A stretch of DNA of 64,000 bases from Anaerocolumna sp. AGMB13020 (GTDB lineage Bacteria; Bacillota; Clostridia; Lachnospirales; Lachnospiraceae), in NCBI RefSeq assembly GCF_033100115.1, contig NZ_CP136910.1:5348001-5412000 (forward strand), written 5' to 3'. A program made the translations under genes and the position numbers. Below the pieces are notes generated by a model, which was given only the letters and a program-made list of their open reading frames with translations, did not search any database and was not told the DNA's origin. Positions 8,722-17,723 of this stretch are shown here, in pieces (within the stretch, counting starts at the first letter, position 1; each line of letters begins with the position of its first letter).

Positions 8722-8941
8722 AATTTATAAAAATTAGCTTGTTTTTTTGTCGTAATATATTTATAATTGAAGCTAGTTACGAGAGATGTGTGAGTTTGTT
8801 GAAGCTATTCCACTAAGTTTTCACACAATGCCCTTACAAATCGCAAGCTGGCTTGCGGTATTGCTTGATAAAATACGTGAAATGTACTTTTATTTCATAG
8901 GTTATCAAGTAGAAGAATTGATAAGCGGGAAAGAGGTAAGT
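8722..8941 (+). promoter_or_regulatory. Structured 5' leader of the flagellar operon
   Basis: Non-coding stretch between the predicted promoter and flgB with three consecutive stems: TGTGTGA/TCACACA (8787-8793 with 8821-8827), CGCAAG/CTTGCG (8842-8857, loop CTGG) and TGAAAT/ATTTCA (8878-8897). No T run follows any of them. It lacks the GACGCAAAGCC core of c-di-GMP-I riboswitches. The flgB frame is open back to an ATG at 8786, but without a ribosome site or family similarity. I do not recognise the RNA class. Confidence 0.5.
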
Positions 8942-9331
8942 ATGATTAATTCAGATTTATTCAATTATGTAAACGTACTGAATAAGGCGGCCGATGCAAT
9001 GTGGACAAGGGGTCAGTTGTTAGCCAATAATCTTGCCAATGTCAGTACACCAGGATATAAACGACAGGATATCGAATTCCAGACTTATTTAGCCAATGCA
9101 CTCAAGGGACCTGGCAATCTCGACCAGAAAGTTGCTGGTATAGACTTGAAATCAATAGCATCAACTGTCTATACGGATAATTCGTCCTTAAGCTACAGGC
9201 TGGACGGTAATAATGTTGATATAGATACGGAATCTGCTAAAGTAGCAGAGAATCAAATTAACCATAGTGCTATGCTTGAAGCTATGTCACACGAATTTAG
9301 CAGAATAAGAACAGCATTGTCTAATAATTAG
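8942..9331 (+). CDS. flgB: Flagellar proximal rod protein FlgB
   Basis: 129 residues. The N-terminal rod/hook signature is seen in ALYXXX-like form: VNVLNKAADAMWTRGQLLAN followed by NLANVSTPGYKRQDIEF. The C-terminal helix (NHSAMLEAMSHEFSRIRTAL) is the other half of the rod coiled-coil. FlgB assembles with FlgC and FliE between the MS ring and the distal rod. This is the first gene of the motility operon. The ATG at 8942 follows GGGAAAGAGG; the longer open frame from 8786 would add 52 residues not found in the family. Confidence 0.93.
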   Translation: MINSDLFNYVNVLNKAADAMWTRGQLLANNLANVSTPGYKRQDIEFQTYLANALKGPGNLDQKVAGIDLKSIASTVYTDNSSLSYRLDGNNVDIDTESAKVAENQINHSAMLEAMSHEFSRIRTALSNN

Positions 9332-9342
9332 GAGGAAGTTAG

Positions 9343-9783
9343 ATGTCAGTTATTGATGCAATGAATATAAGTGCCAGCGGTATGTCAGCACAAAGACTTC
9401 GTATGGATGTCATATCGCAAAATATTGCTAATGTCAATACTACAAGAGATGAAAATGGAAATGTGGTAAGGCGTAAGATCGTAGTATTTGAGGAACGTAA
9501 CCAGAGTCCCTTTTCTAAAATTCTTGGGGGAAAGATAAATGAAGCTATGGGAAATGGTGTGAAGGTTACAGAGGTGAAAGAGGATACTACCACACCGATG
9601 AATGTTGTTTATGATCCATCACATCCAGATGCTGATGAAGAAGGTTATGTAACTTATCCAAACATTAATACGGTAACGGAAATGGCCAATTTAATTGATG
9701 CTTCCAGAGCATATGATGCCAATGTTACTGCATTTAATTCAATAAAAAGTATGGCGTTAAAGGGATTGGAAGTAGGAAAATAA
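9343..9783 (+). CDS. flgC: Flagellar proximal rod protein FlgC
   Basis: 146 residues. It has the conserved N-terminus MNISASGMSAQRLRMDVISQ with NIANVNTTRDENG, and the C-terminal block VTEMANLIDASRAYDANVTA. It forms the proximal rod together with FlgB. It lies 11 bases after flgB with the strong ribosome site AGGAGG. Confidence 0.96.
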   Translation: MSVIDAMNISASGMSAQRLRMDVISQNIANVNTTRDENGNVVRRKIVVFEERNQSPFSKILGGKINEAMGNGVKVTEVKEDTTTPMNVVYDPSHPDADEEGYVTYPNINTVTEMANLIDASRAYDANVTAFNSIKSMALKGLEVGK

Positions 9784-9798
9784 CAGGGGGATTAATTG

Positions 9799-10110
9799 AT
9801 GGATATTACACTGCTTAATGGAATATCGGGTATAAATGCATATAGTGCTAATAATACAGGGGTGGAGAAAGCCACAAGGAATGATGCGTTTGATAGTGTA
9901 TTCCAATCTGCTCTTTCTATGTTAAAAGAAACAAATGATTTATCGAATGCTGCAAAAGAAGCTGAGGTTTCCTTTGCGTTAGGGCTGTCTAATAACACTT
10001 ATGACCTTCAGGTTGCTCAGGAAAAAGCTAACCTGTCACTACAGTACACTGTTCAGGTAAGAAATAAGGTAATAGAAGCTTATAAAGAGATTATGAATCT
10101 CCAATTCTAA
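9799..10110 (+). CDS. fliE: Flagellar hook-basal body protein FliE
   Basis: 103 residues. A short helical protein with the family C-terminus AQEKANLSLQYTVQVRNKVI followed by EAYKEIMNLQF. FliE links the MS ring (FliF) to the rod and helps start the export of rod proteins. A TTG three bases upstream is in frame, but the AGGGGG ribosome site is better spaced for the ATG at 9799. Confidence 0.93.
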   Translation: MDITLLNGISGINAYSANNTGVEKATRNDAFDSVFQSALSMLKETNDLSNAAKEAEVSFALGLSNNTYDLQVAQEKANLSLQYTVQVRNKVIEAYKEIMNLQF

Positions 10111-10134
10111 TGATGGAACTGAAGGAGCTGTAAT

Positions 10135-11730
10135 ATGATTGACAGACTAAAGCAAGTACCGGTTCAGTTGCTTAACCAATGGAATAAATACACCAGCAAA
10201 CAGAAAACGATTATTATCGGAGTTGTTGCTACGATTTTTCTGGCGCTTGTCATATTGGTTACCGTATTGAACAGGACTGAATATAAAGAGTTATTTACGG
10301 GCGAGAATAAAAAAGACGTTAGCACTATCGCAGGTCTGTTAAAGGATGAAGCAATCGCCTATCAATTAAGCAGTGATGGTATGACTATCGATGTGGATAA
10401 GGACAAATTCTCTGATGCGCTATTGCTTGTTTACGGGAGTGGTGTTCCCACATCAGGATTAACCTTGGACCAGTTGGTGAAAAATGATTTAAGTACCACC
10501 AACAGTGATCGTAATTTAAAGAATCATTTATATGTGCAGACTGAAATCAGAAATTACCTGATTAAAATGAAAGGTATCAAAGAGGCTCAGGTTACTTATG
10601 TGCCATCTGAAACCACATACAGCGTTTTGACCGAAAAGAAGGATTTACCGGCCAGTGTGGCCTTGACCATAACAGATGAATTTGACGTTGCTAATGCAGC
10701 TGCTGTTGCAGAATATGTAGCTGCGGCTATTGGAAATGAATCTACTGATAAAATAAAGATTATAGATCAGAACGGAGCACTCTTGTTTGGAGGCAAAGAT
10801 GACCTTTACACGGGAAGTGCGAATTCTGTACTGGAATATAAAGAAAAGCTTCAAAACACCTACAATAACAATATTTACATGTTGATGTTAAAACTTGGGT
10901 ACACAGACGTACAGCCAATGTTTAATTGGAAACTAAATATGGATAAAGTTACTCAATTATATAATGAAAAGATTCCAGCTGATGGCCAGGATCAGGGGTT
11001 ATATAGTGAGTATTATTCTTATGACACCAAGAACACCAACGATACCGGCGGTGGGACCCCTGGAACAGATTCCAATGACGAAACAACTTATGAAGTTGAT
11101 AACGGGACAGGCAGTGATTCTTCGTCCTCCACTGTACAAATTAAGTACCTGCCCAGTGAAAGGGTAACGAATACGGAGTATGAAGTGGGTGCTGTAATAC
11201 CAGAAGACTCTTCCGGAAGTATTGTTATGACAAAAGTTGTTAACGTTACCGAAGAAGAGTTAAGGCTCAGAGGTGATCTTGATAACATGACCTTTGAACA
11301 GTATGTATTGGCAAACAAGGAGCCTGTGAAAATAACGGTAGATGAAGAGGTTTATAAAGCGGTTTCACTGGCAACAGGTATATCTACTGATAAACTTTCA
11401 ATTATAGCATATCAGCAGTCAGTCTTTGTTCCGACACAAACGACTCCAAGAGACTGGTCCTTCTATCTGCAGATTCTTCTTGCGGTAGGTATAGTTGGTC
11501 TGTTGATATTTGTAGTATTTAAAGGAACAGCACCTGCGGATGTTACAGAGCTTGAACCTGAACTTTCAGTAGAACAGCTGCTGGCCACAACGAAGGAAAA
11601 TCAATCATTAGAAGATATCGAGTTCAGCGAAAAATCAGAAGCAAAGAAGATGATCGAGAAATTTGTGGACGAGAACCCGGATGCGGTAGCTCAGTTGCTG
11701 CGTAATTGGCTAAACGATGAATGGGGTTGA
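10135..11730 (+). CDS. fliF: Flagellar MS-ring protein FliF
   Basis: 531 residues. A first transmembrane segment is at about 27-45 (TIIIGVVATIFLALVILVTV) and a second near 440-460 (FYLQILLAVGIVGLLIFVVF). Between them lie the periplasmic-side YscJ/FliF ring domains (YKELFTGENKKDVSTIAGLL; LTLDQLVKNDLSTTNSDRNL; ASVALTI). A low-complexity insert rich in G, T, D and S occupies about residues 300-335. The C-terminal cytoplasmic tail (EKFVDENPDAVAQLLRNWLN) is the FliG-binding segment. FliF forms the housing on which switch and export gate assemble. fliG overlaps its end or starts directly after it. Confidence 0.95.
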   Translation: MIDRLKQVPVQLLNQWNKYTSKQKTIIIGVVATIFLALVILVTVLNRTEYKELFTGENKKDVSTIAGLLKDEAIAYQLSSDGMTIDVDKDKFSDALLLVYGSGVPTSGLTLDQLVKNDLSTTNSDRNLKNHLYVQTEIRNYLIKMKGIKEAQVTYVPSETTYSVLTEKKDLPASVALTITDEFDVANAAAVAEYVAAAIGNESTDKIKIIDQNGALLFGGKDDLYTGSANSVLEYKEKLQNTYNNNIYMLMLKLGYTDVQPMFNWKLNMDKVTQLYNEKIPADGQDQGLYSEYYSYDTKNTNDTGGGTPGTDSNDETTYEVDNGTGSDSSSSTVQIKYLPSERVTNTEYEVGAVIPEDSSGSIVMTKVVNVTEEELRLRGDLDNMTFEQYVLANKEPVKITVDEEVYKAVSLATGISTDKLSIIAYQQSVFVPTQTTPRDWSFYLQILLAVGIVGLLIFVVFKGTAPADVTELEPELSVEQLLATTKENQSLEDIEFSEKSEAKKMIEKFVDENPDAVAQLLRNWLNDEWG

Positions 11731-11741
11731 TGGAGGGGAAT

Positions 11742-12752
11742 ATGTCAAAGAATTTAGAAATATCAGGCGTACAAAAAGCTGCAGTTCTCCTTATATCCTT
11801 AGGACCTGAGAAATCAGCAAGTATCTTTAAGCATTTAAAAGAAGATGAAATAGAGCAGTTAACACTGGAAATTGCAAATACCAGAAGTGTAAACCCTTCA
11901 ACCAAGGAACAGGTGCTTGATGAATTTTATGAAATCTGTTTAGCACAGCAATATATTGCAGAAGGCGGTATTGCTTATGCAAAAGAACTGCTGGAAAAAG
12001 CACTTGGAGAAGACAAAGCAAAGGATGTTATTGGCAAGCTGACAGCCTCCTTGCAGGTTAGACCTTTTGAATTTGTCAGAAAAGCAGATGCAAGTCAGAT
12101 GCTTAACTTTATTCAGGATGAGCATCCTCAGACCATAGCATTAATCCTTTCTTATCTATCCTCCAGTCAGGCTTCGGCTATTATTTCGGCACTTGCACCT
12201 GATAAGCAGGCCGATGTGGCAAAACGTATAGCGCAGATGGATCGTACCTCACCTGATGTAATCAAGGAAGTGGAAAGAGTACTGGAACGTAAATTATCCT
12301 CACTTGTCAATCAGGATTACACCATTGTCGGTGGTGTTGATTCTATCGTATCAATCTTAAATACTGTTGACAGAGGAACAGAGAAACACATTATGGAAAC
12401 TCTGGAAATTGAAGAGCCTGAATTAGCGGATGAAATCAGAAGAAAGATGTTTGTATTTGAAGATATTCTTACGCTGGATGATCGTTCCATTCAGAGAGTT
12501 CTCCGTGAGGTTGATAATAATGAATTGGCAGTTGCCTTAAAAGCTTCCAATGAAGAAGTGCAGAATGTTGTATTTAATAACCTGTCAAAACGTCTTGCTG
12601 CAATGATCAGAGAGGATATGGAATTCATGGGTCCTGTACGTCTGAAAGATGTTGAAGAAGCGCAGCAGAAGATTGTTAATATTATTAGAAAGTTGGAGGA
12701 CTCCGCTGAGATTATCATTTCCAGGGGTGGAGGTGATGAGATAGTTGTCTAA
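11742..12752 (+). CDS. fliG: Flagellar motor switch protein FliG
   Basis: 336 residues, normal family length. It shows the N-terminal FliF-binding domain (SGVQKAAVLLISLGPEKSAS), the middle domain with the EHPQTIALILSYL motif, and the C-terminal torque domain with charged residues (DDRSIQRVLREVDNNELAVA). It transmits stator force from MotA and couples to FliM. The ATG at 11742 has GGAGGGG at 11732-11738; an upstream in-frame ATG at 11721 would overlap fliF without a better ribosome site. Confidence 0.96.
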   Translation: MSKNLEISGVQKAAVLLISLGPEKSASIFKHLKEDEIEQLTLEIANTRSVNPSTKEQVLDEFYEICLAQQYIAEGGIAYAKELLEKALGEDKAKDVIGKLTASLQVRPFEFVRKADASQMLNFIQDEHPQTIALILSYLSSSQASAIISALAPDKQADVAKRIAQMDRTSPDVIKEVERVLERKLSSLVNQDYTIVGGVDSIVSILNTVDRGTEKHIMETLEIEEPELADEIRRKMFVFEDILTLDDRSIQRVLREVDNNELAVALKASNEEVQNVVFNNLSKRLAAMIREDMEFMGPVRLKDVEEAQQKIVNIIRKLEDSAEIIISRGGGDEIVV

Positions 12753-13563
12753 TCTTATAAAATCCAGATATGTAGCATTAACCGGAGAAAATAAGTTTGT
12801 TGTGGATTCCAATGAAAGAAGTGAAGAATTCCGCATTATCAATTTTGCAAACAGACCGCAGGTACAGATTGTTAAGAAAGAAGAAACTGCTGCCACTGCT
12901 GAAGGTTTCGTACTTGGAATAGATGCACCCGTAATTGAAGAGGAAGAACCCAGGTTAAGTGAAGAAGAGCTTAGAATCCGGTTGGAGGATATGATCGCCA
13001 AGGCAGAAGAAGAAGCAGCCCTGATTCGTAGGACCGCAGAAGAAGAAAGCAGAGCCTATAGTAAAAAACTATTTGAGGAAGCTGAAAAAAACGGCTATGA
13101 AGCAGGACTTCAAAGAGGAATGCAGGAAGCTTTCATAAAGCAGAAGGAATACGAAGAGCAAAAGAGAAAACTTCTTGTTGAATATGAAGAAAAGGCTGCT
13201 TCTCTGGAGCCGGAATTTGCCGGTATTATGGCAAGGTTAATCGAAAAAGTAACCGGTGTATCTGTTGAAGATAAAACAGGAGTGATAACACATTTACTGC
13301 ACCGGGCAATATTACATGGAGATAACAGTAAGTTCTATCATATAAAGGTATCAAAAGAGGATTATGAAGAGGTTTTGGCCTTTAAACCAAAATTGCTTGA
13401 AATTGTCAGCGAAAGCATTGAACTGGATATCGCGGTTGACAAGAACCTCTTAAAGAACCAGTGTATCATAGATATGGAAACCGGTATTGTGGATTGCAGT
13501 CTTGATACACAGTTAGAGAATCTGAGAAAAGATATTATATTACTTTCAAATGACAATCTATAA
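12745..13563 (+). CDS. fliH: Flagellar assembly protein FliH
   Basis: 272 residues. A central charged, coiled-coil-like region with GxxxG spacing (RIRLEDMIAKAEEEAALIRR onward; KNGYEAGLQRGMQEAF) is followed by a C-terminal domain resembling V/F-ATPase stalk subunits. FliH binds and restrains the export ATPase FliI. The start is a TTG that overlaps the fliG stop by 8 bases. It has an exceptionally strong ribosome site, GGAGGTGATG (12729-12738), inside fliG, which suggests translational coupling. Confidence 0.88.
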   Translation: MSNLIKSRYVALTGENKFVVDSNERSEEFRIINFANRPQVQIVKKEETAATAEGFVLGIDAPVIEEEEPRLSEEELRIRLEDMIAKAEEEAALIRRTAEEESRAYSKKLFEEAEKNGYEAGLQRGMQEAFIKQKEYEEQKRKLLVEYEEKAASLEPEFAGIMARLIEKVTGVSVEDKTGVITHLLHRAILHGDNSKFYHIKVSKEDYEEVLAFKPKLLEIVSESIELDIAVDKNLLKNQCIIDMETGIVDCSLDTQLENLRKDIILLSNDNL

Positions 13564-13641
13564 TATTTATGAAAGCTCCACAGATTACTGGGAAGTGTGA
13601 AGGACTTCATAAGCAAAAATGATATGCGGGAAAGAGGTTAT

Positions 13642-14952
13642 ATGAGTTTAGCTGCTTTAAATAAATATGATATTTTGTTGGATAGAACTTATGAGAAGCA
13701 ACTGGGTAAAGTCGTTAAAGTGGTAGGTCTTACCATTGAATCCATCGGACCGAAAGCGAATTTAAATGACCTTTGTATCATCGTTTCCTCCGATAAATCT
13801 CAGACCATTATGGCGGAGGTGGTAGGGTTTCGTGAAAACCGTATTCTGCTTATGCCTTATGACAGCATCGAAGGGGTAGGTGTCGGCAGCACGGTTGAGT
13901 CTACGGGCAGACCGTTAAATGTAGCAGTCGGCGATGACCTGCTTGGTAAGACACTGGATGGTTTGGGGAGAACCATTGATAAGTCGGAACTGAAAGCAAC
14001 GGCAGAGTATTCGGTTGAAGCCCAGCCTCCGGACCCGTTAATGCGTAAGATCATAGATGAGGTATTGCCCTTAGGGGTAAAGGCAGTAGATGGTATGATA
14101 ACTGTCGGAAAAGGACAAAGAATAGGAATCTTTGCCGGTAGCGGTGTTGGTAAGAGTACGCTTATGGGTATGTTTGCCAGAAATACAAAGGCGGATATTA
14201 ATGTAATAGCCCTTATCGGTGAGCGAGGCAGGGAAGTAAGAGAGTTTTTGGAGAGAGATTTGGGAGAAGAAGGTATGCGGCGCTCGGTAGTTGTGGTAGC
14301 TACTTCCGATAAACCGGCTCTTATCAGAAACAAAGCAGCGAAAACAGCAACAGCTATTGCAGAATATTTCAGAGACCAGGGGAAAGATGTTCTCTTTATG
14401 ATGGATAACCTTACAAGGTTTTCCATGGCTCAGCGTGAAATTGGTCTTGCCTCCGGTGAACCGCCTGTATCAAGAGGGTATCCACCAAGTGTTTACTCGG
14501 AAATGCCTAAATTATTAGAACGGGCAGGGAACTCGGACAAGGGTTCTATTACAGGCTTATATGCAGTTTTGGTAGATGGTGACGATTTCAACGAACCTAT
14601 CACTGATACTGCCAGAGGTATACTTGATGGTCATATTATGCTGACCAGAAAAATGGCCAACAAGAATCATTATCCGGCCATAGATGTCCTGCAGAGTATT
14701 TCCCGTGTTATGTCAGCAGTAGCAACTTCAGAGCATAAAGAAGCGGCAGGTAAGTTGAAGAATGTTCTGGCTACCTATACAGAAGCAGAAGATCTCATAA
14801 ATATAGGTGCTTATAAAAACGGCTCAAATAAAAATATAGATTATGCAATTACAAAGATAGAAGCGGTAAATAACTTTCTAAGACAGGGTGTTCATGAGAA
14901 ATTTGATTTTGGCACGATAACAGAGGAGCTTCTAAGCTTATTTGAAGATTAG
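13642..14952 (+). CDS. fliI: Flagellum-specific export ATPase FliI
   Basis: 436 residues. It is an F1-beta-like ATPase with Walker A FAGSGVGKSTLMGM, Walker B-type VLFMMDNLTRFSMAQREI and the GEPPVSRGYPPSVYSE block. It energises type III export of flagellar subunits together with FliH and FliJ. The frame is open to a GTG at 13597 (451 residues); the ATG at 13642 after AAAGAGG gives the family length and is preferred. Confidence 0.95.
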   Translation: MSLAALNKYDILLDRTYEKQLGKVVKVVGLTIESIGPKANLNDLCIIVSSDKSQTIMAEVVGFRENRILLMPYDSIEGVGVGSTVESTGRPLNVAVGDDLLGKTLDGLGRTIDKSELKATAEYSVEAQPPDPLMRKIIDEVLPLGVKAVDGMITVGKGQRIGIFAGSGVGKSTLMGMFARNTKADINVIALIGERGREVREFLERDLGEEGMRRSVVVVATSDKPALIRNKAAKTATAIAEYFRDQGKDVLFMMDNLTRFSMAQREIGLASGEPPVSRGYPPSVYSEMPKLLERAGNSDKGSITGLYAVLVDGDDFNEPITDTARGILDGHIMLTRKMANKNHYPAIDVLQSISRVMSAVATSEHKEAAGKLKNVLATYTEAEDLINIGAYKNGSNKNIDYAITKIEAVNNFLRQGVHEKFDFGTITEELLSLFED

Positions 14953-14987
14953 TGTACTCAGTGTGTCTTGCTGGGAAAGGTTGTTTA

Positions 14988-15434
14988 ATGGCAAAGTTTA
15001 TTTATAAGATGGAAAATATCCTGGGCATAAAATATAAAATGGAAGATCAGGCGAAAACAGCATATGGGCACGCCAGAAGAAAACTAATGAAAGAGGAAGA
15101 AAAGCTACTTCATTTGAGAAATTTATTAGAGGAATATATAAACAGAAATAAAGAGTCAAGAATGAAGAAGCTTGATATAAAGAAGTTAAGAGAATATACA
15201 GAGGCTGCAGAAGCCGTAAAGAAAGACATAAAGCTGCAGGAGCTGGCGGTAAAAAAAGCAGAACAGCAGGTTGAACTTGCAAGGCAAAAATTAAATCTTG
15301 CAATGCTGGAAAGAAAAACCCATGAAAAACTGAAGGAAAATGCAAAAGAAGTATTTTTTATGGAACTTGCTTCCGCTGAAAGAAAAGAAGTAGATGAGCT
15401 GGTAAGCTTTAAATATAATAATCCTACCAATTAG
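14988..15434 (+). CDS. fliJ: Flagellar export chaperone FliJ
   Basis: 148 residues, almost wholly charged coiled coil. The N-terminus (MAKFIYKMENILGIKYKMED) and the paired long helices match FliJ, the F1-gamma-like stalk that sits in the FliI hexamer. Position directly between fliI and the MotE-like gene supports this. It starts 35 bases after fliI with GGAAAGG. Confidence 0.85.
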   Translation: MAKFIYKMENILGIKYKMEDQAKTAYGHARRKLMKEEEKLLHLRNLLEEYINRNKESRMKKLDIKKLREYTEAAEAVKKDIKLQELAVKKAEQQVELARQKLNLAMLERKTHEKLKENAKEVFFMELASAERKEVDELVSFKYNNPTN

Positions 15435-15445
15435 GAGGAATGGAA

Positions 15446-16222
15446 ATGGCAAAGAAAAACGAAGGGGCAGAAGGCTCCGAGAAGGAAAGAAGTATCGGTA
15501 GCAGAATAATCGTTGCCTTAATAGTATTTTCTGTAATTTTAATATGGCTGGTTGTATTTGCTCTTTTGGTTAAATTAGATGTTAATGGGCTTGGTTCCTC
15601 TGTCCTCAGACCGTTAATCAAAGATATACCTGTTGTTAACAAGATTCTTCCTGAGGTTACAGAAGAGCAGATGGCATATGAAAATGATTACCCATATACC
15701 TCTTTAGAAGAGGCAATCGACAGAATCAAAGAATTAGAGGGTGAGGTCGAAGAGCTGACTGGAAGCAAAGAAGCATCTGATAAGACGATAACCGACCAGC
15801 AGGCTGAAATTGAAAAACTCAAAGTCTATGAAGCAGACCAAGAGGCCTTTGAAGCCAGGGTGAAGGAATTTGATGAAAAAGTAGTATTTGCCGATCAGGC
15901 ACCCAGTATAGAAGAGTATAAAGCTTATTATGAAAGCATAGATCCCGCCAATGCGGAAGAAATCTACAGACAGGTTGTAGAGCAGCTGCAGTATTCAGAA
16001 GCGATTAAAGAAAAGGCTGAGATATACAGAAAAATGAAACCAGATGCAGCAGCGAAGATCTTAGAAACTATGACAGCAGATATTGATACAGTGGCACAAA
16101 TGTTATTAAGTATGAGAGCTTCAGAAAGCTCGTCCATACTAGCTGCTATGGACACAACAGCTGCAGCAAAGATTACCAAGAAAATGATAGATATGGATGC
16201 GCAGCTGGCAGGTGATAATTAG
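15446..16222 (+). CDS. MotE-like protein with MgtE-type N-domain
   Basis: 258 residues. One transmembrane segment (about residues 22-44) is followed by a coiled coil (residues 80-150) and a C-terminal domain of the MgtE intracellular N-domain type (MKPDAAAKILETMTADIDTV, then AQMLLSMRASESSSIL and AAKITKKM). This layout matches MotE/FlbB-like proteins encoded between fliJ and fliK, thought to assist stator or export function. The ATG at 15446 is 7 bases from AGGAGG; an ATG at 15440 is too close to it. Confidence 0.75.
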   Translation: MAKKNEGAEGSEKERSIGSRIIVALIVFSVILIWLVVFALLVKLDVNGLGSSVLRPLIKDIPVVNKILPEVTEEQMAYENDYPYTSLEEAIDRIKELEGEVEELTGSKEASDKTITDQQAEIEKLKVYEADQEAFEARVKEFDEKVVFADQAPSIEEYKAYYESIDPANAEEIYRQVVEQLQYSEAIKEKAEIYRKMKPDAAAKILETMTADIDTVAQMLLSMRASESSSILAAMDTTAAAKITKKMIDMDAQLAGDN

Positions 16223-16272
16223 GCTTAAGGTTTGTGCGGTCTCTTCAAGAAAAGGGCTGCACCTGCTTAAGT
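16223..16272 (+). other. Intergenic stem-loop between the motE-like gene and fliK
   Basis: Imperfect long hairpin: CTTAAG (16224-16229) pairs with CTTAAG (16266-16271), and GTGC pairs with GCAC inside. No T run, so it is not a normal terminator; it may protect or process the long mRNA. Confidence 0.45.
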
Positions 16273-16304
16273 ATAAATAATAAGAAGGAAAGGAGGAACT
16301 AAGT

Positions 16305-17705
16305 ATGATGCAAAATGTGAAAGCAAGCCTAACACAAATATTTGCAGGTACAAGCAGCGGAAGTTCGGTTAATAATATTTCAAAAACCAGTCAGAAATCC
16401 TTTGATGATATAATTACAGGAAGCTTGAAGAACAATAAGGATAAGCTGGTGAGTAATGGACCGAATGAAAGGTCTGCTGCTGTAAAAGAATCGTCAGCTT
16501 CGTTGTCAGATAGTAAACAACCTAAAAAAGTATTGAATCAGGCGAATAAAGTATCGGGTAATGAAGCATCCAATAATACCATTACCCCAAATACGGAAGA
16601 TGCAGCTCAAAGTGTAAATCAGCCTGAAGATGCTGTGGAAGCTGACAATGGAAATACAGATGCAGCAAATTTATTAAATCTTCAAAATTTAGGACTGACA
16701 AGTATTGAAGATATTTTGAATGCAATAAAAAGCAGCATCCAGAAAAAGTTGGGTATTTCAGAAGAAGATATGAACAAAGCGCTGGAAGCCCTGGGATTTA
16801 CTCCGTTAAATCTGCTGGATGTAAATAATCTGAAGCAATTTCTCTTACAGGTAAGCAACAATGATGATAGTATGGCTTTTTTGACCAATGAAGATTTGGG
16901 TAATAACTTAAAAGAGCTGTTAAAGGTTTGCGATACCATCAAAGAACAATTTTCTATCTCGAAAGAGCAGATTCCCCTCTTAACACAACAAGCAGCGGAG
17001 ATGAATACGGTTAATAGTACTATGAAAACGAACACTGCTGAAGTAAATTCTACAGGCCAGGAAGCGTTTGATATTACAGTCGTTAAGTCAATGAATTCAG
17101 AAGCTGCTGTGAGTTCAGAGGGCAGTAAAAAATCCGGTGATGGGAAAGCGGAGCATAATCTGTCGGCTTCAGAACTTATGATTCAAAATCTTGCTGTTAA
17201 TACTGCTACACAAGATGTCGCTTTCAATGATCAGCTTGCCAGAACGCAGCAAATCAGAGAAATAACCAGTCAGATCTTAGAAGCTATCCGGATTAATATT
17301 AAACCTGAACAGACTTCTATGGAACTTCAATTAAATCCTGAAAATCTTGGACGAATCAACCTTACGGTAGTGGCAAAAGACGGAATTCTTACGGCTAAGT
17401 TTGTAACTGGAACGGAAACCGCAAAAGAAGCAATTGAGAGCCAGTTGCAGGTATTTAAAGAAAATTTAAATAACCAGGGTCTGAAAGTGGAAAATGTAGA
17501 AGTTACGGTATCTTATTCTGCCCTTGACCGTAAGAGTCAGGAATTTAGTGAGGGCGGCGGCAAAGAAGACCAGAACAAGCAAAAGAATAAGTTGTTCAAA
17601 GATATCAATCAGCTAAATGATACATTTTCTGATATTGATGAGACAGAAACCGCAGGAATTAATGATCTGGATGAAAATACAAGCAGCATTAATTATACCG
17701 TATAA
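16305..17705 (+). CDS. fliK: Flagellar hook-length control protein FliK
   Basis: 466 residues. The first 290 residues are low-complexity and rich in S, N, T, K and Q, as expected for the molecular ruler region. The C-terminal globular part carries the Flg_hook/FliK signature (ELQLNPENLGRINLTVVAKD, then GILTAKF and NLNNQGLKVENVEVTV). FliK is exported, measures hook length, and switches FlhB specificity. The ribosome site AAGGAGG precedes a double ATG; the first is used here. Confidence 0.9.
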   Translation: MMQNVKASLTQIFAGTSSGSSVNNISKTSQKSFDDIITGSLKNNKDKLVSNGPNERSAAVKESSASLSDSKQPKKVLNQANKVSGNEASNNTITPNTEDAAQSVNQPEDAVEADNGNTDAANLLNLQNLGLTSIEDILNAIKSSIQKKLGISEEDMNKALEALGFTPLNLLDVNNLKQFLLQVSNNDDSMAFLTNEDLGNNLKELLKVCDTIKEQFSISKEQIPLLTQQAAEMNTVNSTMKTNTAEVNSTGQEAFDITVVKSMNSEAAVSSEGSKKSGDGKAEHNLSASELMIQNLAVNTATQDVAFNDQLARTQQIREITSQILEAIRINIKPEQTSMELQLNPENLGRINLTVVAKDGILTAKFVTGTETAKEAIESQLQVFKENLNNQGLKVENVEVTVSYSALDRKSQEFSEGGGKEDQNKQKNKLFKDINQLNDTFSDIDETETAGINDLDENTSSINYTV

Positions 17706-17723
17706 GAAAAAGAAGGAGGAAGC

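Noticed and set aside
8786..8941. N-terminal extension of FlgB from the ATG at 8786
   Set aside because: No ribosome site, no similarity to FlgB proteins, and the segment forms RNA stems; FlgB starts at 8942.
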